Under the pieces are notes generated by a model. The model was not told the DNA's origin. It saw only the letters and a list, made by a program, of their open reading frames with translations, and searched no databases. A DNA stretch of 37,382 nucleotides, from positions 1 to 37,382 of the forward strand of contig JAMOLY010000129.1 in the NCBI GenBank assembly GCA_027068835.1, in the 5' to 3' direction. Position numbers and translations under genes: made by a program. The stretch comes from Thiomicrorhabdus sp. GTDB taxonomy: Bacteria > Pseudomonadota > Gammaproteobacteria > Thiomicrospirales > Thiomicrospiraceae. Shown here piece after piece: positions 18,881 through 28,014 of the stretch (position 1 is its first letter; each line of letters begins with the position of its first letter).

Positions 18881-20986
18881 CTAGCCTCCTTGACCTACGT
18901 TGGCGACAACACTGATTTGCCGATTTTCGGGCACTTCAGAATACGCAAGAATAAACAGCTCAGGCAAACTGTATTTAAATAAACGTGCCAATTGCGCCCG
19001 TATTTGGGGGGCAACCAATAAAACAGGGGACTGTCCCGACGCTTCAAGTTTTTGAGATTCCTCTTTTAGCGTCGAGTGCAGTCTTTCTGCTAACCCAGGT
19101 TCAATTGCTAATTGTCCATCTGGCGCACCTTGTGTGGCTTGAAGCAAAATTTGTTCCAAGCTGGGATCCAAGGTAATCACTTTTAATTCCTCTTCACTGC
19201 CAACAATCTCTTGAACAATCGAACGACCCAATGCAACTCGAACAAACATCGTCAACTCATTTGGGTCTTTCGTATCAGTTGCGGTGGCTGTTTTTTCTGT
19301 CAATGCTTCTAAAATAGTGCGCATGTCTTTAATGGGCACTTTTTCTCTTAATAAGTTTTGAAGAACACGCACCACAACCGCTAATGAGAGTTTATCTGGC
19401 ACTAACTCTTCGACTAATTTTGGAGAACTTTTCTTTAGTTTATCAAGTAATTGCTGCGTTTCATCGTGACCAAATAGGTCATAAGCGTAATCTTGAATGA
19501 TTTGGCTCACATGTGTGGCCACCACGGTACTGGCATCCACCACGGTATAGCCTAATGCCTGTGCTTGATCCTGATCACTGGGGTTAATCCAAACGGCATC
19601 CAGCCCAAACGTTGGGTCTTTGGTTGCAATCCCTGCCACATCACCAAACACTTGCCCAGGGTTTATCGCCAGCTCTTTGTCTGGAAATACCTCTCCCAAC
19701 CCCAAAGGAACACCCATCAACATTACGCGATATTGATTGGGCTTTAAATCTAAGTTGTCACGAATGTGTACGGGAGGAACCAAAAACCCTAACTCTTGCG
19801 ACACCTTACGCCGAACCCCTTTGACCCGATCAAGCAACTGTCCATTTTGCGCTTGATCGACCATTGGAATCAGTCGATAGCCCACTTCTAACCCCAATAC
19901 GTCTACATTTTGAACGTCATCCCAACTTAAATCCGCAGGCTTAATTTCCTCTTCTGTCTCCATCGCGGATAAATCCACCTCGGATTCAGGCGTGGCTTGT
20001 TGCTTTCGATGAATCAAATAAGCCCCAGCACCCGCAACCCCTGCAAAGGTCAAGAAGGCAAAATTTGGCATTCCTGGAATCAAGCCCATCACGCCAACAA
20101 TACCTGCCGCTGTTCCAAGCGCTTGGGGGGTTGCAAACATCTGCTCTTGCATTTGCTCGCTCATATCTTTTCTGTCCGCCCCCGTTACACGGGTAACAAT
20201 AATCGCCGTTGCAGTAGAGAGGAGCAGTGCAGGTATTTGAGCAACCAAGCCATCTCCGAGCGTTAAGATGGTATAAACTTCGCCCGCCTCGGTAAAGGGC
20301 AAACCGTGTTGCGTCATCCCAATGGCTAAACCACCAATTAAATTGATAAAAAGAATTAAAATGCCCGCAATGGCATCGCCACGCACAAATTTGCTTGCCC
20401 CATCCATCGAGCCATAAAACTCGGCTTCCATAGAAATATCGGCACGTCTTGTTTGCGCTTCTTCTTGGGTAATTAGTCCTGCGTTTAAATCGGCATCAAT
20501 GGCCATTTGTTTACCGGGCATAGAATCTAAGGTAAACCGTGCGCTCACCTCGGCCACACGACCCGCACCCTTAGTGATGACCACAAAGTTAATGACCACT
20601 AAAATGGCAAAAATAACCAAACCAACCGCTAAGTTACCGCCAATAACAAATTCACCAAATGCTTCAATCACTTGACCCGCAGCGGCTCCCCCATTATGCC
20701 CTTCCAGCAAAATAACGCGGGTGGAGGCAATATTGAGCGATAAACGAAACAGTGTCGCTAAGAGAATAATAGTGGGAAATATTGCAAAATCAAGCGGCCT
20801 TTTGGCGTACAAAGTCAAGACCAATACCACCAAAGAAAGGGCGATATTAAAGGTAAAAAAGATATCCAATAAAAACGGAGGCATCGGAATGGTGACCATT
20901 CCAAGCAGTGCAAGCACGGCAATTGGAATACCTAAACCACTTTTTAATACTTCTTTAATTTTTATAAACTGTTGTTTAAAGTCCAT
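18881..20986 (-). CDS. flhA: Flagellar export protein FlhA
   Basis: Multi-TM N-terminus, RVAEVSARFTLDSMPGKQMAIDADLNAGLI (FHIPEP signature region). Confidence 0.98.
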   Translation of the reverse strand: MDFKQQFIKIKEVLKSGLGIPIAVLALLGMVTIPMPPFLLDIFFTFNIALSLVVLVLTLYAKRPLDFAIFPTIILLATLFRLSLNIASTRVILLEGHNGGAAAGQVIEAFGEFVIGGNLAVGLVIFAILVVINFVVITKGAGRVAEVSARFTLDSMPGKQMAIDADLNAGLITQEEAQTRRADISMEAEFYGSMDGASKFVRGDAIAGILILFINLIGGLAIGMTQHGLPFTEAGEVYTILTLGDGLVAQIPALLLSTATAIIVTRVTGADRKDMSEQMQEQMFATPQALGTAAGIVGVMGLIPGMPNFAFLTFAGVAGAGAYLIHRKQQATPESEVDLSAMETEEEIKPADLSWDDVQNVDVLGLEVGYRLIPMVDQAQNGQLLDRVKGVRRKVSQELGFLVPPVHIRDNLDLKPNQYRVMLMGVPLGLGEVFPDKELAINPGQVFGDVAGIATKDPTFGLDAVWINPSDQDQAQALGYTVVDASTVVATHVSQIIQDYAYDLFGHDETQQLLDKLKKSSPKLVEELVPDKLSLAVVVRVLQNLLREKVPIKDMRTILEALTEKTATATDTKDPNELTMFVRVALGRSIVQEIVGSEEELKVITLDPSLEQILLQATQGAPDGQLAIEPGLAERLHSTLKEESQKLEASGQSPVLLVAPQIRAQLARLFKYSLPELFILAYSEVPENRQISVVANVGQGG

Positions 20987-21147
20987 GTATCGCCAAGGTC
21001 AACGTATCAAAATAGTAGCTATTAATCATGGTGTTATAAAGCATTCCATATTTTAGGGCAGATTATATTTTCTAAACTAAGGGTCAATCATTGAAAAAAA
21101 ACCAATCACCAAACAAAAAAGAGCGTTCCTTTAATAGGATTCACCCA

Positions 21148-21354
21148 TTAGGTCTTGCATAAGAATCGAGTGTAAATATTTGGGTAATTAACGCTTCTTT
21201 TTTTACCCACTTGCTTTGCAGGCCGCCTTAAAGTCACATCATAGGTTATCGTTGCCATATCATACCCTTCAATTTTTTCTAAGTATATAAGGTAATTTAT
21301 CGCTTTTTTATGATTGTTACGTATATTGCCATCATCACTTTCAAATATCAGCAT
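21148..21354 (-). pseudogene. Probable C-terminal remnant of an ISAs1-like transposase
   Basis: LIFESDDGNIRNNHKKAINYLIYLEKI resembles the ISAs1-family C-terminal pattern (FxEDDSRIRKxxxxxNFAxIRHIALNLL) from memory; not searched. Confidence 0.4.
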
Positions 21355-21358
21355 TTGA

Positions 21359-21460
21359 CGGATTTTTGTTCATGTTGAACAGGGTAAGGAAGAGGCTCTA
21401 TGCTTAGGGAAAGCTGGCGACTACTTACTGGCGGTAAGTAATAACCCTTTTGGCAACCTA
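21359..21460 (+). pseudogene. Possible internal fragment of an ISAs1-like transposase on the opposite strand
   Basis: Frame from 21359 reads RIFVHVEQGKEEALCLGKAGDYLLAVSNNPFGNL*; KxGDYLLAVxxN resembles the (K)GGDYLLAVKGNQ block of ISAs1 transposases. Confidence 0.35.
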
Positions 21461-21541
21461 TAAAATTCAACCGTTACACTTCTTAGTTGATTTTAGATAG
21501 GGGGGGGTATTTTAATGCGTTGACCCTGAGAGCCCCCGTCT

Positions 21542-22669
21542 CTATACATCTATTTTCATATTATCAGGTATAGGGAGGCTATCAAAATCGACTTGCTCTG
21601 CTTTGCCATGCTCTTTTAATTGGTAAACATAAGCTAAAATTGAGGCCACTGCTTTAAACAACTCGTACGGAATGGGGCGGTCAATTTCTGCATTGTAGTA
21701 TAAAGCACGCGCCAATGGTGGTGCTTCTATAATCGTTATATTTTTCTCTGTTGCAACCGTTCGAATTTGAGCGGCCATAAAATCAACGCCCATTGCTAAT
21801 ACAATCGGTTCTTGCATGGAATCTGTGTCGTATTTTAAGGCAATGGCAAAGTGCGTTGGGTTGGTAATAATTACATCCGCATCGGGTACTTTTTCCATCA
21901 TTCGGCGCTGGGACATATCTCGTTGAACCTGTCTAATTCGGCCTTTAACCTCTGGATTACCCTCTTGCTGTTTATGCTCTTCTTTTACTTCTTGCTTGGT
22001 CATCAACAGTTGTCGATTGTGATCCCATAGCTGAAACGGTACATCAATAGCGGCCACAATTAATAAAGATAAGCTGACAAAAATAAACGCTTGCACAATC
22101 AAAAGCCCTGCATGACCCAAAGCTGACCTTAAGGGGTCTAAACCTAACGCTAAAATTTCGCCAAAAGTTGTATAAATAAAGAATATAGCCATGGAGAAAA
22201 CCAGCGTAAATTTAGCAAACGCTTTAAATAACTCCAATAAGGCTTTTGTTGAAAACATTCGCTTAAGCCCCGCAACGGGGTTAAGCTTGCTCAGTTTGGG
22301 TGAAATCGCCTTCACACTAAAAGACCACCCTCCCAGTAGGACTGGGGCAACCAACGCAACAAACGTCATCAACAATAAAAAAGGCAACAGTAAGTAGAAT
22401 GCGGTCTCAACAATCGAACCTACTAAGCTGAATAACGCCAGCGTATCAAACGCAATGGCTCGATCAAAACTTAACCCTTTCACCATAATAGTTTCAAAAT
22501 CTGCAATCATCTGGGCGCCATAAAACAGCAAAAAAACCGCCGCCGACAGCGTTACTAATAAGGTGGTCAACTCTCTTGAACGCGGAACTTGTCCTTTTTC
22601 TCTGGACTCTCGTAATTTTTTCTCGGTGGGTTCTTCGGACTTTTCGGAGCCGTCTGCATTTTCAGCCAT
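21542..22669 (-). CDS. flhB: Flagellar export protein FlhB
   Basis: KSEEPTEKKLRESREKGQVPRSREL; VIITNPTHFAIALKYD (NPTH autocleavage motif). Confidence 0.98.
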   Translation of the reverse strand: MAENADGSEKSEEPTEKKLRESREKGQVPRSRELTTLLVTLSAAVFLLFYGAQMIADFETIMVKGLSFDRAIAFDTLALFSLVGSIVETAFYLLLPFLLLMTFVALVAPVLLGGWSFSVKAISPKLSKLNPVAGLKRMFSTKALLELFKAFAKFTLVFSMAIFFIYTTFGEILALGLDPLRSALGHAGLLIVQAFIFVSLSLLIVAAIDVPFQLWDHNRQLLMTKQEVKEEHKQQEGNPEVKGRIRQVQRDMSQRRMMEKVPDADVIITNPTHFAIALKYDTDSMQEPIVLAMGVDFMAAQIRTVATEKNITIIEAPPLARALYYNAEIDRPIPYELFKAVASILAYVYQLKEHGKAEQVDFDSLPIPDNMKIDV

Positions 22670-22673
22670 TGCC

Positions 22674-23453
22674 CTAAGCCTCTGTTAATCGCAACTGGCT
22701 TATGGTCACAAGTGCACTGCGAATCAACTCTTGTAAATGGGGCAACATCAAGGGGGTAATAAGCGAGAGTAAAATAAGCCCTGCTAACAAGGTAATGGGA
22801 AAACCAACTGCAAAGATATTAAGCGCGGGCGCGGCACGTGTTACCACCCCAAATGCAATATTTACCAGTAACAGTGCTGTTACGGCGGGTAGAGCAATTA
22901 ACACGCCCGATAAAAAGATATAACTGCCAAATTCAAACACTAATCTTAAACTTTCTCTATTTAAAAATGACGTGCCGATGGGGAGATATTCAAAACTTTC
23001 CACCACGACTTGAATCACCAATAAATGTCCGTTGAGAGCTAAAAATAACAGCGTTACAATAATCGTAAAATATTGAGACACAATGGGCGATTGCGCCCCT
23101 GTTCCAGGATCAACCATGGATGCAAACGCCAACCCCATGGCCATCGCAACCATGTGCCCTGCCATCACAAATGCTTGAAAAATCACTAAAAAAATTAACC
23201 CCATTGCAAGGCCAATTAATATTTGCTGAGAAATAAACATAATGCCTTGCCATGTAAAAGGATCAACAGGCGGTGGAAGCGCTAAGGAGGGTGCAATGGC
23301 GAGGGTAATAAAAACGGTTAACATAAGTTTAAACTTAACCGAAACCGAGCGTGAAGAAAAAATAGGAATGATCGCAAACATGGCAGAGATGCGCACAAAC
23401 GGATAAAAATACAACCCTGCCAACTGTAAAAATTCGGAATAGCTAAAGGTCAT
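22674..23453 (-). CDS. fliR: Flagellar export protein FliR
   Basis: PFVRISAMFAIIPIFSSRSVSVKFKLMLTVFITLAIAP; between fliQ and flhB. Confidence 0.96.
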   Translation of the reverse strand: MTFSYSEFLQLAGLYFYPFVRISAMFAIIPIFSSRSVSVKFKLMLTVFITLAIAPSLALPPPVDPFTWQGIMFISQQILIGLAMGLIFLVIFQAFVMAGHMVAMAMGLAFASMVDPGTGAQSPIVSQYFTIIVTLLFLALNGHLLVIQVVVESFEYLPIGTSFLNRESLRLVFEFGSYIFLSGVLIALPAVTALLLVNIAFGVVTRAAPALNIFAVGFPITLLAGLILLSLITPLMLPHLQELIRSALVTISQLRLTEA

Positions 23454-23468
23454 TTCGCTACCCTCACG

Positions 23469-23738
23469 TTACCCAATCATTGCAGGAATATTTAAATACA
23501 GCTCGCGTGTAAAGGAGATTAAGGTTGTTAACATCCAAGGCCCCGCAACCACGAGTGCCACCCCAACAATCATGAGTTTTGGAATAAAACTTAAGGTCAT
23601 TTCATTAATTTGAGTGGCTGCCTGAAACATGCCCACCAATAAACCCACCAGTAACGCAGGAATTAACAACGGAGCGGTAAGCATGGCAACGACTTCCAGC
23701 ATTCGTTGCCCTAACGTTAACACAAATTCTTGCTGCAT
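23469..23738 (-). CDS. fliQ: Flagellar export protein FliQ
   Basis: 89 aa, two TM segments, GLLVGMFQAATQINEMTLSFIPK. Confidence 0.96.
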   Translation of the reverse strand: MQQEFVLTLGQRMLEVVAMLTAPLLIPALLVGLLVGMFQAATQINEMTLSFIPKLMIVGVALVVAGPWMLTTLISFTRELYLNIPAMIG

Positions 23739-24526
23739 TAGATGCCTCCTGCGACAACAAAACTATTGGCTAAGGTACCTGTTACCAATACCCAACCATC
23801 AATTAAAACAAACAGCATTAATTTAAATGGCAATGAAATAATCATGGGCGATAACATCATCATCCCCATTGCCATCAATAAGCTGGCAACCACTAAATCA
23901 ATAATCAAAAAAGGAATAAAAATCATAAACCCAATTTGAAATGCCGTTTTTAACTCACTGACCATAAACGCTGGAATCAAGACTTGAAACGGAACCGCTT
24001 GAGGATCGGACAAGGTAATGTCTGCCATTTCGGCAAACATACCCAAATCATCTTCTCGTGTTTGTTGCAACATAAATTGGTGCATCGGTTTCGAACCTCG
24101 CTCCACCGCCTCTTTAAACTGAATTTCTTCTTCTAAATAGGGGCTAACCGCTTCATTGTAAATTTTATCCAGTACGGGCGCCATAATAAAGAGGGTGAGA
24201 AATAATGCAAGCCCAATCAAAACTTGGTTAGAAGGCGTTTGCATCGTACCCAATGCTTGGCGAAGCAGAGCCAGTACAATCACAATGCGTAAAAAAGAGG
24301 TGGTGGCAATTAAAGCCGCTGGCAACAAGGTTAACCCAGTCATCAGCAGCAATATTTGCATGGTTAAGGTGTAGTCTTGTGAACCTTCTGCATCCGTTTC
24401 TACGGTAAAAGCGGGGATGCCCGGCATCGCCCACGATAAAATAGGAAAGAGAGCGAACGTAAGAAAAAGCGCCGTTTTAAGAATTTTCACGATGAGTTTT
24501 TGAAGTTTCCTTAGAGGTTTTAACAT
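23738..24526 (-). CDS. fliP: Flagellar export protein FliP (real start possibly GTG at 24490)
   Basis: LTGLTLLPAALIATTSFLRIVIVLALLRQALGTMQTPSNQVLIGLALFLTLFIMAPV; C-terminal PFKLMLFVLIDGWVLV. Confidence 0.97.
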   Translation of the reverse strand: MLKPLRKLQKLIVKILKTALFLTFALFPILSWAMPGIPAFTVETDAEGSQDYTLTMQILLLMTGLTLLPAALIATTSFLRIVIVLALLRQALGTMQTPSNQVLIGLALFLTLFIMAPVLDKIYNEAVSPYLEEEIQFKEAVERGSKPMHQFMLQQTREDDLGMFAEMADITLSDPQAVPFQVLIPAFMVSELKTAFQIGFMIFIPFLIIDLVVASLLMAMGMMMLSPMIISLPFKLMLFVLIDGWVLVTGTLANSFVVAGGI

Positions 24527-24965
24527 TTTTCTTAGGCTTTAGAGCGTCTTGCAACCGTTTAGAAAACTGGCTACTCATGGGTACATTATCCTTTACTTGC
24601 ACGGGTTCTTCAAGCTGATGTAACGTGGTAATTTTGCTTGAGGTCACGCCAACCAAAATTTGTTCTTGCCCAACCTGTAGCAGAAGAATTCGCTCTCTTT
24701 GACCCACGGATAACGCACCAATCACTTTTAAATTTCCGTCTGCCACACCTGGAAAGCGACTGTAACGACGTAAAATCCATGCCGCTAAAAAAATAATAAG
24801 CAGAACCAACACCAACGAGAGCATGATCTGCCCAAAGTATTCGCTTGGACGAGTAACCGACTCTCCAATATTTGCCGCCTCAGCAAAAACGACACTCGTA
24901 TAAAATAGGCTAGCGAATAGAGAACCTAATCCGAGTAAACCGCAGGAAAAATACGATTTATACAT
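24477..24965 (-). CDS. fliO: Flagellar biosynthesis protein FliO
   Basis: Single TM, LRRYSRFPGVADGNLKVIGALSVGQRERILLLQVGQEQILVGVT; between fliN and fliP. Confidence 0.93.
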   Translation of the reverse strand: MYKSYFSCGLLGLGSLFASLFYTSVVFAEAANIGESVTRPSEYFGQIMLSLVLVLLIIFLAAWILRRYSRFPGVADGNLKVIGALSVGQRERILLLQVGQEQILVGVTSSKITTLHQLEEPVQVKDNVPMSSQFSKRLQDALKPKKNVKTSKETSKTHRENS

Positions 24966-25441
24966 TACTTTAATTTCTTAATTCGATCTTGAGGGCTGAC
25001 CACATCGGTTAAACGCACCCCAAACTTATCATTCACCACCACGACCTCTCCATGCGCAATGAGTGTTCCATTAACCAATAAATCTAAAGGTTCACCTGCC
25101 AAACGATCCATTTCAACCACGGAGCCTTGTGTATAAGACAATAGATTTCGAATCGAAACCTTGGTACGCCCTATTTCCAATTGCAAGGTCACGGGAATAT
25201 CAAGTAGAACATCTAAATCTACTTTATTTTTACCGTCTCCACGCTCGGCGGCCAGTTGATCAAATGCGGCAGAACTTATATCGTCAGATGCTACGGATGC
25301 TTCTGCATCGGCTTGCTCCGACAACGCATCTCCCCATGGGTCTGCCTCGTCAGAATCACCCACAGGCTCTTCTGAGTCTGCTTGTTCTGCTAATGCATCG
25401 CCCCATGCACTTAGATCTTCGGTTTCGTCTTTTTCACTCAT
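24965..25441 (-). CDS. fliN: Flagellar switch protein FliN
   Basis: LLDIPVTLQLEIGRTKVSIRNLLSYTQGSVVEMDRLAGEPLDLLVNGTLIAHGEVVVVNDKFGVRLTD. Confidence 0.97.
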   Translation of the reverse strand: MSEKDETEDLSAWGDALAEQADSEEPVGDSDEADPWGDALSEQADAEASVASDDISSAAFDQLAAERGDGKNKVDLDVLLDIPVTLQLEIGRTKVSIRNLLSYTQGSVVEMDRLAGEPLDLLVNGTLIAHGEVVVVNDKFGVRLTDVVSPQDRIKKLK

Positions 25442-26453
25442 TGTACCATTCCTTCACATTTTCAATGGTTCGCTCTTGATAAGCGGGGTGATGCAATATT
25501 TGATCCACCTTCACTGCTTTTTTCTGATTACTTTCACCCAAAACACCGCGCATAATTGAGATGCCTTCTGCTTGAATGGTGACTTGCTCTGGCATATCCA
25601 AAGGAATAATGTCGCCTTTTTTCATTTTCATTAAGTCGTCCATGCTCATTTGCAACTCGGTTAAGTTTACACTGAGTCCTATTTCGATGTGTTTTGCTTC
25701 TTCTTTAAGGGTTCTTGACCAGCGATTATCGCTTTCACCTTGTAAATTTTGAACGCCCTCTTCCAGTTTATCTCGAACGGGTTCTAGCATGGCGTAAGGC
25801 ATCACAATATCCACTCGTCCTTCCACGCCTTCAAATCGCACATTAATTTGACTCACCACGATCATATCGGTTGGGTCAACAATGCCTGCAAATTTAGGGT
25901 TCATTTCCGAGTGCATGTATTCAATGTCAATATCCATGACAGGACCCCACGCCTTGGCAAGGTTTTCGGTCGTAATGTCTAAAATACTGCGCACCATACT
26001 CATCTCAACGGGCGTGTACTCTCGACCTTCAATTTTAAATGGCAACAGCCCTGTGCCTCCAAAATAGATATCCACCGCAGTAAAAATTAATTTAGAATCC
26101 AAAATAAACAGTGCAACCCCATTTAAGGGGTCAATGCGATAAATATTCAGGCTGGTTGGGACAAACAAGTTACGCAAATAATCGATCATTTTAATGATTT
26201 TAACTTCGCCCGCCGTGACTTCCACACTGGACATAATCATCTCATTAAAATGTCGCTGAAACCCTCTGGCAAATCGTTCATTAATAATGTCTAATGCAGG
26301 AAGTCGCCCTCGAACAATACGTTCTTGATTGGTAAAGTCGTAACTTTTGGCATCCGTTCCATCACCCGTTTCATCGTCTTCTGTGTCAACATCCCCCCCC
26401 CCCATTCCTTTTAAAAGGGCATCGACTTCATCTTGGCTTAGTATATCTTCCAT
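25434..26453 (-). CDS. fliM: Flagellar switch protein FliM
   Basis: N-terminal ILSQDEVDALL CheY-binding motif; switch core and SpoA C-terminus. Confidence 0.97.
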   Translation of the reverse strand: MEDILSQDEVDALLKGMGGGDVDTEDDETGDGTDAKSYDFTNQERIVRGRLPALDIINERFARGFQRHFNEMIMSSVEVTAGEVKIIKMIDYLRNLFVPTSLNIYRIDPLNGVALFILDSKLIFTAVDIYFGGTGLLPFKIEGREYTPVEMSMVRSILDITTENLAKAWGPVMDIDIEYMHSEMNPKFAGIVDPTDMIVVSQINVRFEGVEGRVDIVMPYAMLEPVRDKLEEGVQNLQGESDNRWSRTLKEEAKHIEIGLSVNLTELQMSMDDLMKMKKGDIIPLDMPEQVTIQAEGISIMRGVLGESNQKKAVKVDQILHHPAYQERTIENVKEWYNE

Positions 26454-26464
26454 AATTCAATGCC

Positions 26465-27052
26465 TTACTGCATTACAAAGCGGGTCATGTAAACATCTTC
26501 CACTAGCTCGGGGTAAACATTGTGCGCTTCCAACACTTTATGCACCACTTTAAGTACATCGGCTCTTAGATGATCAGGCCCTTCTGCGGTGTTTAGTTGA
26601 GTAAACGTTTGATTACGCAACAATCGCTGAATATCATTTTTTAAAATGGGACGTAAGTTTTCCATCTCACCATCGGCTCCCACCACTTGGGGGTAATAAG
26701 ACAAAAACTGCAAGTCCACGGCTAAAAATTTCGCTTTGCCTTCCCCATTAAAATTCACCACAAATTTATCCATCACAAAATAAACTGGCACGGCATCAGG
26801 TCCTGGAGGCTCAAATTGCTTGTATTTAGGCGAATACTCTTTCGCGTGGCTAATTTCTTCTGGCTCACCATGCTCGGCGGAACCATGCACTTCGATATCA
26901 TTTGAAGCGCTTCCGTCTTCACTGCTGGCTCCCAATAGCAAATACACTAAGGCACCGACACCAACCAAAAGCAGAACAACTAATACCGCTAATCCGATGA
27001 TTAATCCTTTGCCACCCTTTTTTTTCTCTTCAACCACTTCTTCTTCGGCCAT
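26465..27052 (-). CDS. fliL: Flagellar basal body protein FliL
   Basis: Single N-terminal TM, C-terminal domain with NDIQRLLRNQTFTQLNTAEG; upstream of fliM. Confidence 0.93.
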   Translation of the reverse strand: MAEEEVVEEKKKGGKGLIIGLAVLVVLLLVGVGALVYLLLGASSEDGSASNDIEVHGSAEHGEPEEISHAKEYSPKYKQFEPPGPDAVPVYFVMDKFVVNFNGEGKAKFLAVDLQFLSYYPQVVGADGEMENLRPILKNDIQRLLRNQTFTQLNTAEGPDHLRADVLKVVHKVLEAHNVYPELVEDVYMTRFVMQ

Positions 27053-27101
27053 GCTATTTCCTTTACATCATCAAACGATTACAAGTGAGTAAACGTTTAT
27101 T

Positions 27102-27986
27102 TTAGTGTGCCAACAAATTCATTTGACTCGTTAAATCTTCCACCTGTGGCGCGTCACTTAAGCTTCTTAATCGTGCTTCGGCCTCTTTATTAAGTACGAT
27201 GATACTAATTCGTCTATTTCGAGGATTATACGGATTTTCTTTATCAAAAGGGACGGTATCTGCCATGCCCACGGCTTGCGCAATCTTATCAGAATTTACC
27301 CCCCCCTCTAATAAAAGTCTACGCGCAGCATTCGCTCGATCAGAAGATAATTCCCAGTTGGTATATTCTGAACTGGCATGATACCCCGAAGAGTCCGTAT
27401 GGCCAGCAATGCTTATTTTATTTTGACTGAATGCCAATACGGCTCCCACCTCTCTTAATAAGTTGGCTGCATACTCTTTTGGAAGATCGACTCCCGAGCC
27501 AAACATAGGACGCTTTCTATCGTCCAAAATTTGGATTTGTAACCCATTGGGCGTAATGTCTATTTTCAATTGTTCCTTAAGCTGGTTCAGTTCAGCATTT
27601 TCTTTAATTCGTTGCTCTAGCGCGGCTTTCATCGCCTCTAAACTTGCCATCTCTTGCGCTTTACCTGCGCCTTCTCCCTCACCATCCTCAGCACTTTTAG
27701 GCGCGTCTTTAAAACCGCCCATATCAATCATGGCATCCGCAGTTTGTCCCGCTTCTTTTGATTCAACCAGTGTTGAAGGAGAGGCATCAATTACCGTAGG
27801 GTCTCGAAAAAACTCAGCCATCGCCTTCATTTCCTCATCGTTTACCCCCCCTAAAATCCATAACATCAAGAAAAACGCCATGGCTGCGGTCATAAAATCT
27901 GCAAACGCAATTTTCCATGCCCCACCATGTGCAACATGTGGGCATTTATTTAACCGTTTGATAATTATGGATTCATCATCACTCAT
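27102..27986 (-). CDS. motB: Flagellar stator protein MotB
   Basis: HGGAWKIAFADFMTAAMAFFLMLWILGG and OmpA-like IAGHTDSSGYH...NWELSSDRANAARRLLLEGG. Confidence 0.96.
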   Translation of the reverse strand: MSDDESIIIKRLNKCPHVAHGGAWKIAFADFMTAAMAFFLMLWILGGVNDEEMKAMAEFFRDPTVIDASPSTLVESKEAGQTADAMIDMGGFKDAPKSAEDGEGEGAGKAQEMASLEAMKAALEQRIKENAELNQLKEQLKIDITPNGLQIQILDDRKRPMFGSGVDLPKEYAANLLREVGAVLAFSQNKISIAGHTDSSGYHASSEYTNWELSSDRANAARRLLLEGGVNSDKIAQAVGMADTVPFDKENPYNPRNRRISIIVLNKEAEARLRSLSDAPQVEDLTSQMNLLAH

Positions 27987-28014
27987 TGCAATGCAACCTT
28001 GTGTTTAGGCCTGA

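Noticed and set aside
6433-20130. G6/C6 runs (e.g. 6433-6438, 18270-18275, 19006-19011, 20125-20130)
   Set aside because: Too short to be convincing slippage sites; counted only runs of at least 7-8.
20987-21250. Possible sigma54 promoter for flhA
   Set aside because: Scanning for GG-N10-GC spacing gave only a poor match (AGGGTATGATATGGCA) inside the remnant ORF.
27463-28008. 181-aa plus-strand ORF opposite motB
   Set aside because: Antisense shadow of motB with low-complexity Ser/Pro translation; same reasoning for 30914-31591 opposite fliK.
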